Assembly: GCA_902612965.1 (NCBI GenBank)
Contig: CACMFN010000011.1
Span: forward strand, 1 to 64,000
Length of the DNA: 64,000 nt
Source: an uncultured SAR116 cluster alpha proteobacterium
GTDB taxonomy: Bacteria; Pseudomonadota; Alphaproteobacteria; Puniceispirillales; GCA-002684695
Direction: 5' to 3'
This document shows positions 41,937 to 51,374 of the stretch, piece by piece. The notes beneath the pieces are model-generated. The model had not been told where the DNA came from. It did no database searches and saw only the letters and a program-made list of their open reading frames with translations. Both the position numbers and the translations under genes were made by a program. Position 1 is the first letter of the stretch; the number at the start of each line of letters is the position of its first letter.

Positions 41937-42566
41937 TTATTTAGGTAAGTATTCTTTTTTCCACTTAAGTACTATATTGAAAGACACAGATATTCTTTCA
42001 ACATGGCATAAATTAGGATGGACAAAATGATGTAAAAATGCTGGCCAAAGAAGTAGTTCTCCAGATTTAGGATTGTGTCTGAATTCAGGGTCAACTTGTT
42101 TGTCACCATTTATTGATATCATATTTGCCTGTGGTCTTGGGTCATAAAAACTAATATTGTTTGGATTTAGATCATTTCTGCTACCAATACTTGGATCATC
42201 CGAAGGAACAGATACATAGTATGTGCCACTAAGCCAAGAATGTGGATGGTTGTGGAGGTTGTGGTAGTCTCCAAATCTATTTATATTTGGCCAAGCTTGA
42301 ATATGAAAATCAACATCGTATTTAATACCAGCATTTTTTGTATAATCAAATGTAGCTCTTCTAAAACAATCGCTAAGCCATTTTATAACAGGATGATCAA
42401 TTTCAAGAAATTCTTGATCTAAATACTGAGTTGTTAGGTCACTTCTTTCATCATCTAATTCATTTATAAATTCACTTAAAACCTGATTAGCCATCTCAGA
42501 TCCAGGAAGTATCACAGACATTATTGTGGTTGGCCAAAGATTATGAAATACTGGACTGGTACTCAT
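41937..42566 (-). CDS. Putative 2OG-Fe(II) oxygenase (TIGR02466 type)
   Basis: 209 residues from ATG 42566, with GGAGAG upstream (a TTG four codons earlier is less likely). The core reads FGDYHNLHNHPHSWLSGTYYVSVP (His residues near 110-117) and LLLWPAFLHHFVHP with VERISVSFNIVLKWKK at the end. This fits the TIGR02466 family of putative 2-oxoglutarate oxygenases. Substrate unknown. It starts 24 bases from the divergent protease gene. Confidence 0.82.
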   Translation of the reverse strand: MSTSPVFHNLWPTTIMSVILPGSEMANQVLSEFINELDDERSDLTTQYLDQEFLEIDHPVIKWLSDCFRRATFDYTKNAGIKYDVDFHIQAWPNINRFGDYHNLHNHPHSWLSGTYYVSVPSDDPSIGSRNDLNPNNISFYDPRPQANMISINGDKQVDPEFRHNPKSGELLLWPAFLHHFVHPNLCHVERISVSFNIVLKWKKEYLPK

Positions 42567-42589
42567 TTTACTCTCCAAAGGATGTTCAC

Positions 42590-43285
42590 ATGAAGAATAC
42601 CATTTTTATATTAAATTATAAAATAATTACTTTTAGTTGTTTGATCATTTTGTTTATCTCACCTTCTTATGCAGACTTTAGTAAAACATGGGAAATTGCT
42701 TCACCATCAGTTGTCTCTGTCTTACCGACATGGCCAGGTTACAATAAGCCAGGTTTCGGCGCTCCTGCTGGTACTGCACCAGAAGGATCTGGTGTAATAG
42801 TATCAAATAATGGTTTAATTGTAACAGCCTCTCATGTTGTTAGTAGAGCTACTGATGTTATTGTTCGTGATATCAATGGGAATAAGTTTAATGCAGAAGT
42901 TATATTTGATGATCCACTTACAGACTTAGCGCTTTTGAAAACTAAAATTAATAATAATAAAATTAATATAAATTTAAAAAGACCAAAAATTGGATCTAAT
43001 ACCTGTCTAATAAGTAACTCGTTTGGTCTTGACTTGAATATTACTTGTGGAATTGTCTCATCAAATAGAAAGTCTGGTATAGGCTTTAACTCTAAAGAGG
43101 ATTTTATTCAGATTGACGCCGCAGCTAACCCTGGATCTTCAGGTGGAGCCGTTGTAAATGAAAATGGAGAATTGATTGGTATTATGAGTGGAATTTTTAC
43201 AAAGCAAAGTGATACAAATGTTGGTGTTAACTTTGCTATATCATCAGAACTCTTAATTGAAACGATTTCGCATTTATTAAAATGA
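42590..43285 (+). CDS. Exported trypsin-like serine protease without PDZ domain
   Basis: 231 residues from ATG 42590. Signal peptide (IITFSCLIILFISPSYA). Triad: His82 (TASHVV), Asp112 (TDLALL), Ser184 (GSSGGAV). Two cysteines (TCLIS, TCGIV) likely pair. HtrA/DegP-like core but the PDZ domains are lacking. Periplasmic. It overlaps the subtilase gene by four bases (ATGA), so the two proteases are co-translated. A third protease lies convergent at 44523. Confidence 0.9.
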   Translation: MKNTIFILNYKIITFSCLIILFISPSYADFSKTWEIASPSVVSVLPTWPGYNKPGFGAPAGTAPEGSGVIVSNNGLIVTASHVVSRATDVIVRDINGNKFNAEVIFDDPLTDLALLKTKINNNKININLKRPKIGSNTCLISNSFGLDLNITCGIVSSNRKSGIGFNSKEDFIQIDAAANPGSSGGAVVNENGELIGIMSGIFTKQSDTNVGVNFAISSELLIETISHLLK

Positions 43286-44526
43286 GTATAATTATAAAAA
43301 TATTATTAATTTTTATTTTCAATATTTTTATTCTGCATCAATCATTTGCTTTAAATTTAGATCTTAAATTCCATAAAGAAACAATAAATAATTATTGTGA
43401 TTTCTTATATAACAAAAAAGATAATTTATTTTCGAGTGATCATTGGAGAGTAGAAGAAATAGATAATATCAAAGAGTACTTTCATCTTTCTAGTAAAATT
43501 AAAATAAAAATATTTCCATTTATTAGAGGAGAAAAAATCAATGGTATAAGATTTACTTTTTATAATGAAAACGAGGAGCCATTACTTTTAGTTAATGTCG
43601 ATAAAAACTGTAATATAATGGTATCAAGACTAATTCAAAGAGATATGACTGGTAAAATTTTTTCAATTGATAATCTCTCTTCAGATCTCTCTGAAGTTAA
43701 ATCTTCTGAGTATTTTAACCCACCTTTGAAAAAACAAAAACCATTTAAGGGCATTAAGGTTGCAATTGTTGACACCGGTGTAAATTATAATCTCGGTATT
43801 ATTGCTGATAAAATATCTAGAATGGATGAGTCAAATTTGACTGGTTATGATTTTGAAGATAATGATAGCCTGCCTTATGATATAGATACTGGTCGTTCTA
43901 TTTTTTTCCCAATGCATCATGGCACATCAGTATCAAGTATAATATTACGTGAAGCACCTATGTCGGAGTTAGTTGTTTATAGATTTCCAAGGTCAGAAAT
44001 GTGCAAATTTGAAAATTTAGTAGAGCATATATCTGTAAATAAAATTAAAATAGTTAATCTTTCTATGGGGTCAGTCAATAAAGATGACTGGCAATGTTTT
44101 TATAGAGCAGCAAAAAGTAATAAAAATATTTTATTTTTTGTTTCTGCAGGAAATGATGGGAAGAATATTGATTTTGATAAAATTTATCCAGCTTCATTTG
44201 ATCTTGAAAATATAATTGTTATAACTTCATCTGATATTTCTGGGAACCTTGCACAAGGGTCAAATTTTGGCAGTGTATCAGTTGATTTTTTGATACCTGG
44301 TGAACAAATACCTGTTATTGACCACAGGGGAGTAAAGACAAATGCATCTGGATCAAGTTTTGCTGTTCCAAGAGTTGTTGCAATGGCAATAAGAATTTTA
44401 TCAAAGAATCCTAATGCAAATATATTTGATATAAAGTCAAAATTAATATCAAGAGCTATTCGATCGAATGAAAAAGTGAAATATGGCTGGATACCTGACC
44501 CACTTGATAATTATTTATTAAATTAA
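43282..44526 (+). CDS. Exported subtilase (S8) family serine protease
   Basis: 414 residues with a signal peptide (IIKILLIFIFNIFILHQSFA). An N-terminal domain of about 140 residues precedes the catalytic domain: Asp164 (AIVDTGVN), His213 (HHGTSVSS), Asn291 (SAGNDG) and Ser359 (ASGSSFAVP). All four catalytic residues present. The N-domain (with FYNENEEPLLLVNVD) is not a recognised propeptide. Probably periplasmic. Partners: the trypsin-like gene before it and the trypsin/TPR gene convergent after it. Confidence 0.9.
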   Translation: MSIIIKILLIFIFNIFILHQSFALNLDLKFHKETINNYCDFLYNKKDNLFSSDHWRVEEIDNIKEYFHLSSKIKIKIFPFIRGEKINGIRFTFYNENEEPLLLVNVDKNCNIMVSRLIQRDMTGKIFSIDNLSSDLSEVKSSEYFNPPLKKQKPFKGIKVAIVDTGVNYNLGIIADKISRMDESNLTGYDFEDNDSLPYDIDTGRSIFFPMHHGTSVSSIILREAPMSELVVYRFPRSEMCKFENLVEHISVNKIKIVNLSMGSVNKDDWQCFYRAAKSNKNILFFVSAGNDGKNIDFDKIYPASFDLENIIVITSSDISGNLAQGSNFGSVSVDFLIPGEQIPVIDHRGVKTNASGSSFAVPRVVAMAIRILSKNPNANIFDIKSKLISRAIRSNEKVKYGWIPDPLDNYLLN

Positions 44527-45653
44527 TTTAATGCGTTATCTAAAAAATCTTGAGCCAGTGAAACAGCTCCTGGATTATGAATTTTCATTAAAGAAATTGC
44601 ATAATTTCCAAAGGCTTTATTTTTTGTGAAAGCTGCAGCCTGAACAGAAAGACGCAAGACTTGAGGATCTTCAGGAATAATTTCTAATAATGTTTTTAGT
44701 ATTGGAATTTCTCTTTCATAGGATTTATTTAAGTGCAAAGCTATTGCTAAGGAGTGAAGGCTTGTAGGGCTTTGAGGATCTAGATTGGTGCTTTTTTCTA
44801 AAAAATATATAGCATCATTCAATAAACCAACTTTGCCAAAGGCTTGACCAGCCATATCTAACAAAAATTTATTATTAGAAAACTCACAATTATTTTGAAT
44901 TTTTTTGATAAGTAAATTACTTGGAGATTGTTGATATTCTTTTATTTCTTCTAATCCATCAGCACAAAGACGGATGCTTTTCCCTCTCTCATAAAATTTT
45001 TTACTTTCATTATTATTTAGTTCATAAATATCTTTTAATAATATTGCAGGAATAGCTTCATTATATTGACCACCTCCAGAAGCAATTATTCCTATAAGGT
45101 TCCCTTTATTATCAATTAATGCACCACCACTTGTTCCAGGGAGATTTCTAGTAGAAGAGTGTATCCTAGCTTGTTTATTTATTTTATTAGGGAAAGATAA
45201 AGTTTTACTTCGCTCAAAAATTCTAATACTATTTCTTCCTATATCAAAAGCCACCATTATTACTTCTTTAGGCTGAAATTCGATGGTTTCGAATTCTATT
45301 TTTTGGGATCTGTCAGATAATGACAAAAATATTATATCAGCTGGATGGTCATTTGGAATAGGGATGGCTGCTACAATCTTTTTATCTGGCATTCTAACCA
45401 ATACTTTTTTACTATCCTCAGCTACATGCTTATTTGTTACAATCAAATTATCTGATAATAGAATACCACTTGCAACCATGGTAGGTGTTTTTATAGCAAC
45501 AACTTTTTTCATCCAATTACAAATTTCATCTTCTTCCAAACAACTTTCGTTTTGAGAAAAAGCTTGTTGGGAGAGTATAAAGATGACAAATATACTTGAG
45601 ATTATGAAAAATTTTAATTTAATTATAATTTGAGAATTTGAAAAATATTCCAT
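44523..45653 (-). CDS. Exported trypsin-like protease with TPR domain
   Basis: 376 residues, signal peptide (FFIISSIFVIFILSQQAFS). Triad His76 (VTNKHVAE), Asp106 (PADIIFL) and Ser175 (PGTSGGAL). The C-terminal half (residues about 265-370) contains TPR-like helix pairs (KVGLLNDAIYFLEKST, SLAIALHLNKSYEREIPILKTLLE). The TPR may dock a client in the periplasm. Stop overlaps the subtilase stop. It stands divergent from the ModE-type HTH gene. Confidence 0.88.
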   Translation of the reverse strand: MEYFSNSQIIIKLKFFIISSIFVIFILSQQAFSQNESCLEEDEICNWMKKVVAIKTPTMVASGILLSDNLIVTNKHVAEDSKKVLVRMPDKKIVAAIPIPNDHPADIIFLSLSDRSQKIEFETIEFQPKEVIMVAFDIGRNSIRIFERSKTLSFPNKINKQARIHSSTRNLPGTSGGALIDNKGNLIGIIASGGGQYNEAIPAILLKDIYELNNNESKKFYERGKSIRLCADGLEEIKEYQQSPSNLLIKKIQNNCEFSNNKFLLDMAGQAFGKVGLLNDAIYFLEKSTNLDPQSPTSLHSLAIALHLNKSYEREIPILKTLLEIIPEDPQVLRLSVQAAAFTKNKAFGNYAISLMKIHNPGAVSLAQDFLDNALN

Positions 45654-45692
45654 ATTAAATAGTTAGTTTAAAAATTAAAAAGTACAATTTAA

Positions 45693-46058
45693 ATGAAAAT
45701 AAAAAATAATAAAACTAAAAAACCAGGCATTAGATTAAAAGTATATGTAAGAGAGGATATGGTTGGTGGAGGAAAGCTAGAATTACTTCGAATTGTAGGT
45801 GAAACAGGTTCAATTTCTTCTGCAGCTAAAAAAATGGGACTTGATTATAAAAGAGCGTGGTTTCTTCTTGATACTTTGCAAAGGTGTTTTAAAGATCCTT
45901 TATACGTCACAAGTAGAGGTAGAGGAGTTTCTAGGGGTACTGTTTTAACACAACTTGGCTCTCAGTTAATAATTAGATTTAGTAAGACAGATAAAAAAGT
46001 AAAAGAAGTTACATCAAGTTTTTTAAAATGGTTAGAAGAAAATCAAAGATTAAAATAA
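45693..46058 (+). CDS. ModE-type winged-helix DNA-binding protein, no metal-binding domain
   Basis: 121 residues. KLELLRIVGETGSISSAAKKMGLDYKRAWFLLDTLQRCF (about residues 27-65) is the LysR/ModE-type helix-turn-helix, followed by GRGVSRGTVLTQLGSQLI, the winged part. ModE in E. coli has two molybdate-binding TOBE domains after this; none is here, as in the alphaproteobacterial short ModE. It ends one base before the convergent MoaA gene. Likely tunes Mo/W genes nearby; ligand unknown. Confidence 0.88.
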   Translation: MKIKNNKTKKPGIRLKVYVREDMVGGGKLELLRIVGETGSISSAAKKMGLDYKRAWFLLDTLQRCFKDPLYVTSRGRGVSRGTVLTQLGSQLIIRFSKTDKKVKEVTSSFLKWLEENQRLK

Positions 46059-47066
46059 TTAACCACCTGTGACATTCATATGTCTTGCAACTGACTTTGT
46101 GCCTGATCTTCTATCAATAATAAAATCATGACCTTTAGGCTTACGGTTAATTGCATTATAAACAGCCTCTTTAAGAGCTTCCTCTCCTTTTTCTCTAAGT
46201 ACAGTTCTTAAATCAGCATTGTCATCTTGGCCAAGGCACATAAAAAGTTCACCTGTGCAAGTCATTCTTACTCTATTACATGATTCACAAAAATTATGTG
46301 ATAATGGTGTAATGAAGCCAAGTTTACCACCAGTCTCTTGGACTTTGACATATCTAGCTGGACCAGCAGTTCGCTCTGGTATGTCGATTAAGTTAAATTT
46401 TCGTGACAAGTTTGATCGTACAAGAGAAAGAGGTAAATACTGGTCAAGCCTTCTTTCACTGCCTATATCACCCATAGGCATTACTTCAATGATAGTCATA
46501 TCAAAGCCTTCTTGACCACACCAAGTAATCATATCTGCTAATTCTTCATCATTGACACCCTTTAGAGCAACGGCATTTATTTTTATTTTGAGGCCTACTC
46601 TTTTTGCTTCTTGTAACCCACTTAAAACTTGGTCCAGTTTGCCCCATCTAGTTATTGCAGCAAATTTTTCTTTATTAAGAGTGTCTAATGAAATATTTAG
46701 CCTTCTAACTCCTGCATTATATAATTCAGCAGCCATTTTAGATAGTTGACTTCCATTTGTAGTAATAGTTAGTTCTTCTAAACTATTGCCAACTTCACTT
46801 CCCAAATTATTTATTAATTGCATTATATTTTTTCTTACAAGAGGCTCACCTCCCGTAAGTCTAATTTTTGAAACACCCATTGATATAAAAGTTTTACACA
46901 CAAACTCTAACTCTTCTAGAGTTAGAAGGTCTTTTTTTGGCAAAAATGTCATGTTTTCGGACATACAATAAACACATCTAAAATCACATCTATCAGTTAC
47001 AGATATTCTGAGATAAGTTACGGCTCTTCCATAAGGGTCGATCAGTTTTTCAGTATTATTATGCAT
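46059..47066 (-). CDS. moaA: GTP 3',8-cyclase MoaA, molybdenum cofactor synthesis
   Basis: 335 residues. Radical-SAM CDFRCVYC near residues 27-34 and C-terminal GTP-site cluster [18 protein letters not shown] (about 261-278). The protein ends in the essential Gly-Gly (NVTGG). It converts GTP to 3',8-cyclo-GTP, first step of Mo/W pterin cofactor synthesis. The nearby FdhA needs this cofactor. Divergent from the TupA-like gene with an 86-base spacer. Confidence 0.96.
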   Translation of the reverse strand: MHNNTEKLIDPYGRAVTYLRISVTDRCDFRCVYCMSENMTFLPKKDLLTLEELEFVCKTFISMGVSKIRLTGGEPLVRKNIMQLINNLGSEVGNSLEELTITTNGSQLSKMAAELYNAGVRRLNISLDTLNKEKFAAITRWGKLDQVLSGLQEAKRVGLKIKINAVALKGVNDEELADMITWCGQEGFDMTIIEVMPMGDIGSERRLDQYLPLSLVRSNLSRKFNLIDIPERTAGPARYVKVQETGGKLGFITPLSHNFCESCNRVRMTCTGELFMCLGQDDNADLRTVLREKGEEALKEAVYNAINRKPKGHDFIIDRRSGTKSVARHMNVTGG

Positions 47067-47099
47067 AATATTTTATTCGATATTTAACAAAATTTGTAA

Positions 47100-47117
47100 T
47101 ATGTTGACTATAACATA
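47100..47117. promoter_or_regulatory. Inverted repeat between moaA and the tupA-like gene
   Basis: TATGTT-N6-AACATA, perfect 6-bp arms, in the middle of the divergent spacer between the cofactor gene and the oxyanion-binding protein. Candidate site for the ModE-type regulator encoded at 45693; no proof. Confidence 0.4.
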
Positions 47118-47152
47118 AATAAATATTACCACAATTTATAATTAGGTTTTAA

Positions 47153-47995
47153 ATGTTATATAAGTTAAGTTTATCTAATTTAAATATATATCTGATAAAA
47201 ATTTGTTTATTTTCAATATTAATCAATATTTTTTGTTATAAACAAACTTTTGGTAAGGAATATATAATACTACAGTCTACAACTTCTACCCAAAATTCTG
47301 GTTTGTATGATTATATTTTGCCTAAATTCACTGAGAAAAATGATATTGACGTTCGAGTTGTCGCTGTAGGAACAGGGCAAGCAATAAAAAATGCTCAGAA
47401 TTGTGATGGAGATGTTTTAATAGTCCACTCAAAAACATCGGAAGAAATTTTTGTTAAAAGCGGTTATGGCATATACAGAAAAGATCTCATGTATAATGAT
47501 TTCGTAATTATAGGTCCAGAAAATGATCCAGCTAAAGTAAAATCATCAGATAATGCTTTTGAAGCATTTAAAAAAATATTTAATGAAAGAGCTATTTTTG
47601 CATCAAGAGGAGATGAGAGTGGAACTCATAAAGCCGAGATTAAGATATGGAATAATTTGAACATGAACACAAATGATTTTAGTGGAGGTTGGTATCGTGA
47701 ACTCGGTCTTGGAATGGGGGCTACTTTAAATGTTGCTGTTCAAATGGACGCCTATGTTTTGAGTGATAGAGCAACATGGCTTGCATTTAAAAATAAACGC
47801 CAACATTTAATATTATTTGAGGGAGATGAAAGCTTATTCAATCAATATGGTATAATTCCTGTAAATCCAAACAAATGTCCATCTGTTAAAACAAATCTTT
47901 CCAAAATATTTATTGATTGGATGCTTTCAATGGAAGGACAAAATTATATTTCATCATATAAAAAGAATGGCCAACAACTTTTCTTTCCAAATTAA
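47153..47995 (+). CDS. TupA-like tungstate-binding periplasmic protein
   Basis: 280 residues, long signal peptide. Mature part starts EYIILQSTTSTQNSGLYDY, where TupA has the TTTS-like oxyanion motif (STTST), then ASRGDESGTHKAEI (about 143-156) and LGMGATLNVAVQMDAYVLSDRATWL (185-209), all TupA family features. It binds tungstate (or molybdate). The usual permease and ATPase (TupB, TupC) are not adjacent. With moaA and FdhA this suggests a W or Mo enzyme. Confidence 0.88.
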   Translation: MLYKLSLSNLNIYLIKICLFSILINIFCYKQTFGKEYIILQSTTSTQNSGLYDYILPKFTEKNDIDVRVVAVGTGQAIKNAQNCDGDVLIVHSKTSEEIFVKSGYGIYRKDLMYNDFVIIGPENDPAKVKSSDNAFEAFKKIFNERAIFASRGDESGTHKAEIKIWNNLNMNTNDFSGGWYRELGLGMGATLNVAVQMDAYVLSDRATWLAFKNKRQHLILFEGDESLFNQYGIIPVNPNKCPSVKTNLSKIFIDWMLSMEGQNYISSYKKNGQQLFFPN

Positions 47996-48012
47996 TATTA
48001 TATTTATCTTAT

Positions 48013-48426
48013 ATGTTACATTTAAAAAAGTTATGTGTTGGAATAAAATCTTTTGAAATGCTTCAAGAATGGCAAGATAATGAATTGAAGTGTAATAGAC
48101 AATTATTTCATACTACAAGAATGAAACCAAAAAAAATAAATGAAATTTTACCAGATGGTTCTATATATTGGATTGCTAAAAATAAATTTTTTGCTCGGCA
48201 AAAAATTATTGAATTCCAGGATGTCATAAGAAGAGACGGCAAAAGTGCTTGCAAAATAATTTTTGATAAAAAACTATATAAAGTTGCTGGTATTGCCCAC
48301 AGACCCTTTCAAGGCTGGAGATACTTAACACAAGAAAAAGTACCACAAGATATTTTTTCTGATAAAAATAATAATGAAATACCATCTTCGATGATGGCAG
48401 AATTAAATGAGTTTGGCATTTTATAG
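48013..48426 (+). CDS. DUF1489 family protein
   Basis: 137 residues, cytoplasmic. LHLKKLCVGIKSFEMLQEWQ at the start, TTRMKPKKINEILPDGSIYWIAKN, FARQKIIEFQDVIRRDG and HRPFQGWRYLTQEKVPQD match DUF1489 throughout. A conserved alphaproteobacterial family without known function. The tupA-like gene ends 17 bases before it, so they may share a transcript. The stop is two bases from that of the convergent phosphatase. Confidence 0.92.
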   Translation: MLHLKKLCVGIKSFEMLQEWQDNELKCNRQLFHTTRMKPKKINEILPDGSIYWIAKNKFFARQKIIEFQDVIRRDGKSACKIIFDKKLYKVAGIAHRPFQGWRYLTQEKVPQDIFSDKNNNEIPSSMMAELNEFGIL

Positions 48427-48427
48427 A

Positions 48428-49237
48428 TTAAGCAGCTATTTTTGGGCTTATAAGTCGAGGTTTAGTATTAAAATTTTCTAAAAGCTCTTTAATTTTTTTA
48501 GAACAAGACCAATTAACGAGCTGCATATCACCATTAATATTCTCAACTAATGCAGTGCAAGATTCTACCCAGTCTCCACAATTCAAGTAATCAACTTTAC
48601 CAATTTTTCTAGATTCTGCATGGTGAATATGGCCACAAATTACACCATCCATTTTTCTTTTAGATGCAGCTTCTGAAATTCTTTTTTCAAAATCTGATAC
48701 AAAATTTACTGCAAGCTTAATCCTTCTTTTTAACCACGCTGATAAAGCAAAATATTCATAACCGAAGAAGGATCTAATAGAATTGAGGTAGCGATTTAAC
48801 TTAAGGGTAAAATTGTATAAAACATCACCTAATATGGCAAGCCATTTTGCATGATTAACGATGTTGTCATATTGGTCGCCATGGATTACCAAATATTTCT
48901 TTTTCTTCAGGGTTCTATGAGTGATTTCAGAGCAAAATTTTATTCCACCCATACTAAAATTACCAACTTTTCTAAGAAAATCATCGTGATTTCCTGATAC
49001 GTAAATTACTTTTTTACCTTCTTCAGAAAGCTTGATCAATTTATCTAATACTTTTCCATGGCTATCAGGCCAATGCCATTTTTTATTTAATTGCCAGCCA
49101 TCAATTATATCACCTACTAAATAAATAGCTTCAGCAGTAGATTTATTCAAAAAATCCAATAACTTATCAGCTTGAGCACCCTTACTTCCTAAATGTGCAT
49201 CAGAAATAAAAATTGATTTAAACTTTAGTTTATTCAT
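48428..49237 (-). CDS. LpxH-like metallophosphatase (UDP-diacylglucosamine diphosphatase family)
   Basis: 269 residues from ATG 49237, with AAGGATT upstream. Calcineurin-like motifs: ISDAHLGSKG (start), GDIIDGW (about 42-48), GNHDDF (about 80-85), HGDQYD, and GHIHHAE with the late His. This fits UDP-2,3-diacylglucosamine diphosphatase or a close relative; Alphaproteobacteria often use LpxI for that step, so a different phosphoester is possible. Confidence 0.88.
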   Translation of the reverse strand: MNKLKFKSIFISDAHLGSKGAQADKLLDFLNKSTAEAIYLVGDIIDGWQLNKKWHWPDSHGKVLDKLIKLSEEGKKVIYVSGNHDDFLRKVGNFSMGGIKFCSEITHRTLKKKKYLVIHGDQYDNIVNHAKWLAILGDVLYNFTLKLNRYLNSIRSFFGYEYFALSAWLKRRIKLAVNFVSDFEKRISEAASKRKMDGVICGHIHHAESRKIGKVDYLNCGDWVESCTALVENINGDMQLVNWSCSKKIKELLENFNTKPRLISPKIAA

Positions 49238-49315
49238 CAATAATCCTTACAAACTTTCGTATTTTATTTGTGAATATATATATATTATTTTCATTTTTAT
49301 CAATCTAATTAAAAA

Positions 49316-50569
49316 TTATTTGTTATTTTCATTTTCTTCATTTATCTCAATTTCTGGGTTCAAAGAAACAGAAATTGGTGTGCTTTTAATTGGTACAGAA
49401 ATAAAAGGCCCTTGGCCTTCTTGCGGTATTGCGGCCCTCCTAGTCATTCTCCAAAGTGCATAGATGCCAAGAGAAAAATGTATTACACCCATAACAGGTA
49501 GGAAACCATTTAAACCAAAAATTTTTATACTTACTGATGCAATTGGAGGTCCTGCAATCATGCCTAATCCACAAGCAAAAATAAGAGTTCCTGCTGCTGA
49601 AGTCATTTGCTTTGGAGTAAGAAAGTCATTGGCATAACTTACACATAATGAATACATAGGGTTACATGTCCCACCATATAAAATTATAAAGACAATAAAC
49701 CAAAACAAATTTGAAGGTGAAATTATTCCTGCTAAAATTACGAAACTACAAGAAAAAAAAGCTGTTACAGTTATAATTAATCTTCTATCGAAGATATCTG
49801 ATAATTTACCAATGGGCCATTGAAATATTACTGCACCAAATGTCCAACAACCAAAGAGAATTCCAGTCAATTGATTGTCTATTCCAGATTGAGTTGTCCA
49901 AACTGAAAACATTCCAAAAAACATTGCATTAGCAATGCCATAAATAATAATTGCAACAACAGCTAGTGGGGATACACTATACATTTTTTTAAGAGGCATG
50001 CTCTCTAAAACCTCAAAATCAGGTACTTTAGCAGCAGTAATTAGAATTGGAGCAGCAGCTACTGATATAATTATTGAGGTTAGTAAAAATAGATCAAATT
50101 TCATAGGGTTTGAAATACCGAGTAGTAATTGACCCACAATTAAACTGCCCATTTGTACTATCATGTATATTGATAATATTTGTCCTCTATTTTTATTATC
50201 TGAAGCATTGTTCAACCAACTTTCAGCAACGAGATATATCCCTGAGAATGATAACCCAGTTAAAACCCTCATAAAAAACCATAAAATTGGATCAGGAAAA
50301 AGAGAGTGCATAAGTATTGTTGAACTAGCAATAGCTGAAAATGCACCAAAAACTCTTACATGACCTACTTGTTGAACTAATCTAGGCCCTAATTGAGAGC
50401 CAATTAAAAATCCCCAGTAATATCCAGATATTACAATACCAGTTGTAAAGGTGCCAAAATCTTCTAATGACGCTCTTACACCAAGTAGTGAGGCTTGTAG
50501 ACCGTTTCCAGATTGTATAAGTGCAATTCCCAAGAATAAAGGCCATATGGTAATAATAGCTCTAAGCAT
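49316..50569 (-). CDS. MFS transporter
   Basis: 417 residues from ATG 50569. Twelve membrane helices. MFS landmarks: an N-half with LGPRLVQQVGHVRVFGAFSA (motif A region, about 60-79), FSGIYLVAESWLNNASDNKNRGQ (Y-x-x-x-E-S-W-L pattern), and GKLSDIFDRR in the C-half. The YLVAESWL pattern resembles the YcaD/sugar-transporter-like group in my memory. Substrate unknown. The acidic tail is unusual (EINEENENNK). Confidence 0.88.
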   Translation of the reverse strand: MLRAIITIWPLFLGIALIQSGNGLQASLLGVRASLEDFGTFTTGIVISGYYWGFLIGSQLGPRLVQQVGHVRVFGAFSAIASSTILMHSLFPDPILWFFMRVLTGLSFSGIYLVAESWLNNASDNKNRGQILSIYMIVQMGSLIVGQLLLGISNPMKFDLFLLTSIIISVAAAPILITAAKVPDFEVLESMPLKKMYSVSPLAVVAIIIYGIANAMFFGMFSVWTTQSGIDNQLTGILFGCWTFGAVIFQWPIGKLSDIFDRRLIITVTAFFSCSFVILAGIISPSNLFWFIVFIILYGGTCNPMYSLCVSYANDFLTPKQMTSAAGTLIFACGLGMIAGPPIASVSIKIFGLNGFLPVMGVIHFSLGIYALWRMTRRAAIPQEGQGPFISVPIKSTPISVSLNPEIEINEENENNK

Positions 50570-50683
50570 TTTCAACTTTTTTTAAATATTGATGGATCAT
50601 TATTTATAAAATTAGTGTAGACTAAAATTAATATAAATCTTATGTATCTATATAATTTTTTTATAAGAATTACACTAAATAAA

Positions 50684-51352
50684 ATGACTATTAATGAAGA
50701 TTATTTAATTAATTATTCCTCGGGAATAAATAAAATTTTGTCTCAGTCAAAAATAATACCAATACTAGTTATTGATGATTTAGATGATGGACTTAATATT
50801 TGTGATGCACTTTTGAAAGGTGGTATAAATGTTATTGAAATAACTCTTCGAACACCAAATGCTTTTAAAATTTCAGAGCAAATTATAAGAAAAATTCCTG
50901 AAATAAATGTTGGTATAGGTACAGTCATTAACAAAGCTCAAATAATAGAAGCTTTTTCAATAGGATCCCATTTTGCTGTTTCTCCAGGATACAATGAAGA
51001 AATTATTGATTTATGTTTAGATGAGCTCAACAATTTCCCTTTCCTGCCTGGCATTTCTTGCCCAAGTGAAATAATAAATTGTTTAAATAAAAATGTTCAA
51101 ACAATGAAATGCTTTCCAATATCCTCAATGGGCGGTGTTGACTTCATTAAACAAATGTATTCAGTATTTAGTAAAGCTAAATTTTGTCCTACGGGTGGGA
51201 TCGATGGTGATAGTTATTCTAGTTATATAAAATTACCTAATGTGCTTACTGTTGGTGGATCTTTTATAGTAAATAAAGAAATTATAAAAAATAAAGAATG
51301 GAATTCCATAACTGAAAATGCAAAACTTTTTCTAAAAAAAGCAAATGATTAG
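50684..51352 (+). CDS. eda: KDPG/KHG aldolase
   Basis: 222 residues from ATG 50684; an upstream ATG at 50642 would add 14 unlike residues. Motifs: NVIEITLRTPNA (Glu near residue 44, catalytic acid), GIGTVI, SPGYN, LPGISCPSE, and MKCFPISSMGG with the Schiff-base lysine (KCFP; usually KLFPA). Cleaves 2-keto-3-deoxy-6-phosphogluconate to pyruvate and glyceraldehyde 3-phosphate (Entner-Doudoroff) and could also act on KHG. No edd is adjacent. Change at the third position is mild. Confidence 0.9.
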   Translation: MTINEDYLINYSSGINKILSQSKIIPILVIDDLDDGLNICDALLKGGINVIEITLRTPNAFKISEQIIRKIPEINVGIGTVINKAQIIEAFSIGSHFAVSPGYNEEIIDLCLDELNNFPFLPGISCPSEIINCLNKNVQTMKCFPISSMGGVDFIKQMYSVFSKAKFCPTGGIDGDSYSSYIKLPNVLTVGGSFIVNKEIIKNKEWNSITENAKLFLKKAND

Positions 51353-51374
51353 TTTTTATTAATAAGGTTCGTTA

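Noticed and set aside
47100-47117. Reading the moaA/tupA repeat as a classic E. coli ModE box
   Set aside because: Sequence and spacing differ from the ModE consensus I know; kept only as a candidate site.
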